The notes beneath the pieces are model-generated. The model was not told the DNA's origin. It did no database searches and saw only the letters and a list, made by a program, of their open reading frames with translations. A stretch of 17,649 bases of DNA from Cesiribacter sp. (lineage in GTDB: Bacteria > Bacteroidota > Bacteroidia > Cytophagales > Cyclobacteriaceae). Position numbers and translations under genes: made by a program. Position 1 is the stretch's first letter. Every line of letters starts with the position of its first letter. Shown in pieces: positions 16,101 through 17,649 of the stretch. Location: contig JASLAE010000465.1 in assembly GCA_030147305.1 (NCBI GenBank), positions 1-17,649 of the forward strand, given 5' to 3'.

Positions 16101-17649
16101 CCGTAAATTTGAATTCACCTTTCTGATCAGTATATACAGTCTGCGGCTCTCCGGTTGCTTCGTTCATGATATACACTTCGGCATTGGCAATTGCCTGACC
16201 GGTTGCCTCATTGAAAGCAACGCCCTTAACCCGTATACTGGTTCTCTTGATTTTCTGAAGTGGTATCTTTAATTTAAGCGTGTCATTTACAATGTGCAGC
16301 TCCTTAGGAAAAGCATATTTTTTATCCTCGAAATTTATGCTGATGATGTCAATCCAATAGTCCGCTTCTTTGATACCGGAAAAGTAAACCTTACCCTCCA
16401 TGGAGGTATAATCCATTTGTTTTTCTTCATCTCCTTCAAAAAGATAAGCACCGGCAAATACTGCAGGTTCCTGCGTCAGGCTGTCAAAAAGAATAGCTTC
16501 CATGACAATATTTCTGGAAAAATGCACCGAGCTCGCTTCCAGGCTAATCAGATGATCCTGCGCTTTCAATGCATCAGCCATAATATTGATTACAAATACA
16601 TTAAGGTCATCTTTTTCACCCATGATGGCATAACTGTCTTCTACTCTGGCATCAAAAGAAAATTTGCCGCCCGCATCTGCAGTTATATTGATCTCTTCTC
16701 CTGTACTTTCATTGATGATATAAATCTGAGCGCCGGCAAGTGGTCTTTTTGTCCCTTTTTCAAAAATTATTCCCCTAAGGCGCACACTATGAAGTTTTAC
16801 TGCAGCTAAAGGGCTTTTAAGCTCTGCATCTTTTCCCTTATACTTCACCCAATAGATGTCGTCTTTATTTTGCTGAATTCTGTTGGTAGAAAAGTATCCG
16901 GTATTTTTATCATTCAGAATTAGCCCAAAATCATCTTTCGATGAATTTACCGGGGCACCAAGGTTACGGGGTTTACCTGCTTTACTGCTAAGTGCTACAT
17001 TAAAGATATCCAGACCCCCAAGGCCGCCTAATCCATTGGAAGCAAAATACAGCGTGCTATCATGCAGGTAGGGGAACATTTCATTGCCTTCAGTATTTAT
17101 ATTGGGACCCAGATTTTCTGGCTTAGACCAGCTACCGTTCACCTTACGGCTTACATATAAATCTGACTGCCCGTAGCCACCAGGCATATCCGAAGCAAAA
17201 TATAATACATTGCCCCCCATGTTAAGGGTAGGGTGTGCTATTGTATATTGATCGCTGTTAAAGGGCAGGGGCTGAATGTTTATCCATGATTTGCCATCTT
17301 TTGATTTCTCAGCTTCATAAAGCATCATTTTTTTTGAAGCTTTAGTGCTCCGGGCAGGTTTGGCAATGGTTTGACTGAACATAATTCTGGAACCATTTTC
17401 AAAGAAAACTACCGGCCCTTCGTGATATTTACCGTTAAGCTCTTGCTCCAGTTTCCGGGCATCTAACAGATCTCCATCCTCACCAATGTTCCCATAATAA
17501 AGATCAAGAAAAGGGGTTTGATCGGTTGCATTTACCCATTTTACAGGCCTTTTAACCTCTCTGCCAGAAACAAATACAAGTCCACCGTCATAAAAAGCAG
17601 GTCCGAAATCTGCCTGGCTTGTGTTTATTTTGAGTCTTTTTATTTGATA
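13183..17649 (-). CDS. Giant PD40 / repeated CRD / OmpA-domain envelope protein, PorE-like (N-terminus outside window)
   Basis: The frame is open from the window edge to TAA at 13183-13185; 1488 residues are visible (numbered from the edge). Residues 1-270 contain PD40/WD40-like propeller blades, for example ADFGPAFYDGGLVFVSGRE, VLYFASDMPGGYGQSDLYV and STLYFASNGLGGLGGLDIF. Residues 288-1288 form eleven carboxypeptidase-regulatory-like beta-sandwich modules of two alternating types. A linker and a C-terminal OmpA domain (1375-1486) follow; D1416 in FTDNRG and R1431 in LSHQRA correspond to the peptidoglycan diaminopimelate-binding pair. Cysteines 1463 and 1469 before HQLNRR match a pattern common in Bacteroidota OmpA proteins. 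The missing N-terminus probably holds a signal peptide and perhaps TPRs, as in the type IX secretion protein PorE. The array makes it far longer than PorE (roughly 670 residues). It likely sits in the periplasm or outer membrane, tied to peptidoglycan. Confidence 0.9.
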   Translation of the reverse strand, partial: YQIKRLKINTSQADFGPAFYDGGLVFVSGREVKRPVKWVNATDQTPFLDLYYGNIGEDGDLLDARKLEQELNGKYHEGPVVFFENGSRIMFSQTIAKPARSTKASKKMMLYEAEKSKDGKSWINIQPLPFNSDQYTIAHPTLNMGGNVLYFASDMPGGYGQSDLYVSRKVNGSWSKPENLGPNINTEGNEMFPYLHDSTLYFASNGLGGLGGLDIFNVALSSKAGKPRNLGAPVNSSKDDFGLILNDKNTGYFSTNRIQQNKDDIYWVKYKGKDAELKSPLAAVKLHSVRLRGIIFEKGTKRPLAGAQIYIINESTGEEINITADAGGKFSFDARVEDSYAIMGEKDDLNVFVINIMADALKAQDHLISLEASSVHFSRNIVMEAILFDSLTQEPAVFAGAYLFEGDEEKQMDYTSMEGKVYFSGIKEADYWIDIISINFEDKKYAFPKELHIVNDTLKLKIPLQKIKRTSIRVKGVAFNEATGQAIANAEVYIMNEATGEPQTVYTDQKGEFKFTAKAGDPYMLMGEKEDRHAFVTGITFKELENTPDEVIRLGLSSPDFEKDVIVEALLIDSASQMPLRLAEVTFLKNGRETKTYTPSAGKVYYKTSAKDPLSITAQLNGYRVNTLALTNKEINGDTLRVKLALKKLEANFILAQGYIYDKLSKAPVAGASIYLLNEKTDEEVTVKSDENGAFEVKAFLATSYLIVGEKGNKSVFIPDYIFSDAGIAEQSKLELAIEAPDFGRKPDVPIHFAAQVIDQETKQPVKFTFIEVFKSGASLDNALTDDNGYVKLELEKNSDYSFRLEKPHFSEQFVKVSTQNQPEPISRVWELAKVKPAVLTVTGNIFDVSVGKALANASIYILNNSTGEQFQLLADKKGNFDFLANKEHNYTIIGEKGNRVASALELTPATVNGQTEHKIQLLVQPVKPKDIVIAATVLDAETKMPVKVAGLKLVEQKNISDSTYTSLKGRGWMSAALGKAYALNVSGYNFTSQSINISTLTVPKNDTLRLDILLQPAKPVKVVQPVLFVNPADSQPIVNADVYLIDKKTGEEQKHKTDNNGLVTINSRSGDVYSILAEKGSLKALIAQVETTTSRDTIKLMAIPPAAAREIYIRVIAKDKETAEPVKFCEVQLNMQNQEKQKLYTSLKGDIIFKTTLNQTLSFKTSHINYKDAVRHLELKEQLNDTVLVEFILEKLKPVYTTLQVQVINSKTSLPLANAEVLVKNEATGEVMVHYANAQGELPLKAKYTDTYTIMSNSSEYKAAELRGIKVVESNHPDHNRIQLSVMAREINSAGTLSQSYYEIIEVASGNQQLFVSSEGVLYEYIPDDSAQQWNQNRANTLPEQAYGKKGASLFDDFLSYTDTAAIHSRTLIGNIYYDFNKTALNVAAREELKKIAEIMKAYPGLSLKINAFTDNRGPDQYNLTLSHQRAVAAGKFLVAQGIDSSRISSEGFGEKKSIKPCPKPADCSQQEHQLNRRGEFILNLKN
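13786..16788 (-). repeat. Array of eleven alternating A/B CRD-like protein modules
   Basis: This is a protein-level repeat within the envelope gene. A modules (bases 16788-16573, 16239-16015, 15690-15463, 15135-14908, 14586-14353, 14049-13786) share G/N-A-x-hydrophobic-Y-hydrophobic-x-N-x-x-TGE and, exactly 38 residues after the G/N, a GEK-type motif. B modules (16512-16249, 15960-15703, 15405-15142, 14862-14593, 14322-14056) share a D-x-x-T-x-x-P-V core followed by YTSxxGK-type turns. Copies are diverged at the DNA level, so it is an old array, not a recent tandem duplication. Confidence 0.85.

Noticed and set aside
13786..16788. Recent tandem DNA duplication or CRISPR-like array in the envelope gene
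   Set aside because: The periodicity is in the protein; nucleotide identity between copies is low and there are no conserved short DNA repeats with spacers.
16294..16809. 171-codon plus-strand open frame opposite the A/B repeat region (and a 117-codon one at 15919-16272)
   Set aside because: Both are antisense shadows of the envelope gene; their Cys/His/Phe-rich translations resemble no protein family.
17380..17382. ATG at 17382 as the start of the OmpA-family gene
   Set aside because: The same frame stays open for the 89 codons up to the window edge and encodes further propeller-like sequence (ADFGPAFYDGGLVFVSGRE), so this ATG is internal and the true start lies outside.

Overview
The window looks like chromosomal DNA of a Bacteroidota bacterium, most likely in the Cytophagales and relatives. 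The reasons are a PD40 / carboxypeptidase-regulatory-like / OmpA outer-membrane protein of the kind typical of that phylum, a divergent phosphoenolpyruvate carboxylase, a DUF4126-type protein, promoter-like TAnnTTTG boxes, and starts mostly without strong Shine-Dalgarno sequences. No mobile element, phage gene, CRISPR array, tRNA or rRNA is visible. The genus cannot be named from this sequence alone.

Layout. Bases 1-1920 (+) hold the C-terminal ~640 residues of phosphoenolpyruvate carboxylase, followed by a strong hairpin terminator. Bases 2217-8817 (+) hold a tightly overlapping four-gene signalling operon: a membrane hybrid histidine kinase with three receiver domains, a CheR methyltransferase, a receiver-less CheB methylesterase, and a receiver-histidine kinase protein. 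Bases 9002-11035 (+) encode a cytoplasmic M3 oligopeptidase, with an unusual inverted-repeat cluster just before its start and a terminator-like hairpin after it. Then come a small VOC/glyoxalase-fold protein (+), a 62-residue hypothetical (-), a GNAT acetyltransferase (+) and a DUF4126-like membrane protein (-). The GNAT and DUF4126 genes converge on an 80-bp hairpin element. From 13183 to the window end (-) runs an incomplete gene for a giant PorE/OmpA-like envelope protein (1488 residues visible).

How the parts work together. The four-gene operon is the main candidate for an under-described system. It has the adaptation enzymes of chemotaxis (CheR, CheB) but no chemoreceptor, CheA, CheW or CheY in the window. 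The partners are two ordinary HisKA-type kinases and four receiver domains, and none of the four proteins has a DNA-binding output. What is methylated, and how the signal leaves the module, cannot be told from the sequence. A methyl-accepting Glu-rich coiled coil in the kinase is one speculative answer.

The second notable object is the envelope protein. Between its beta-propeller and its peptidoglycan-binding domain it carries eleven beta-sandwich-like modules of two alternating types. The A-type modules recur every 179-186 residues, and the distance between their two signature motifs is exactly 38 residues in all six copies.
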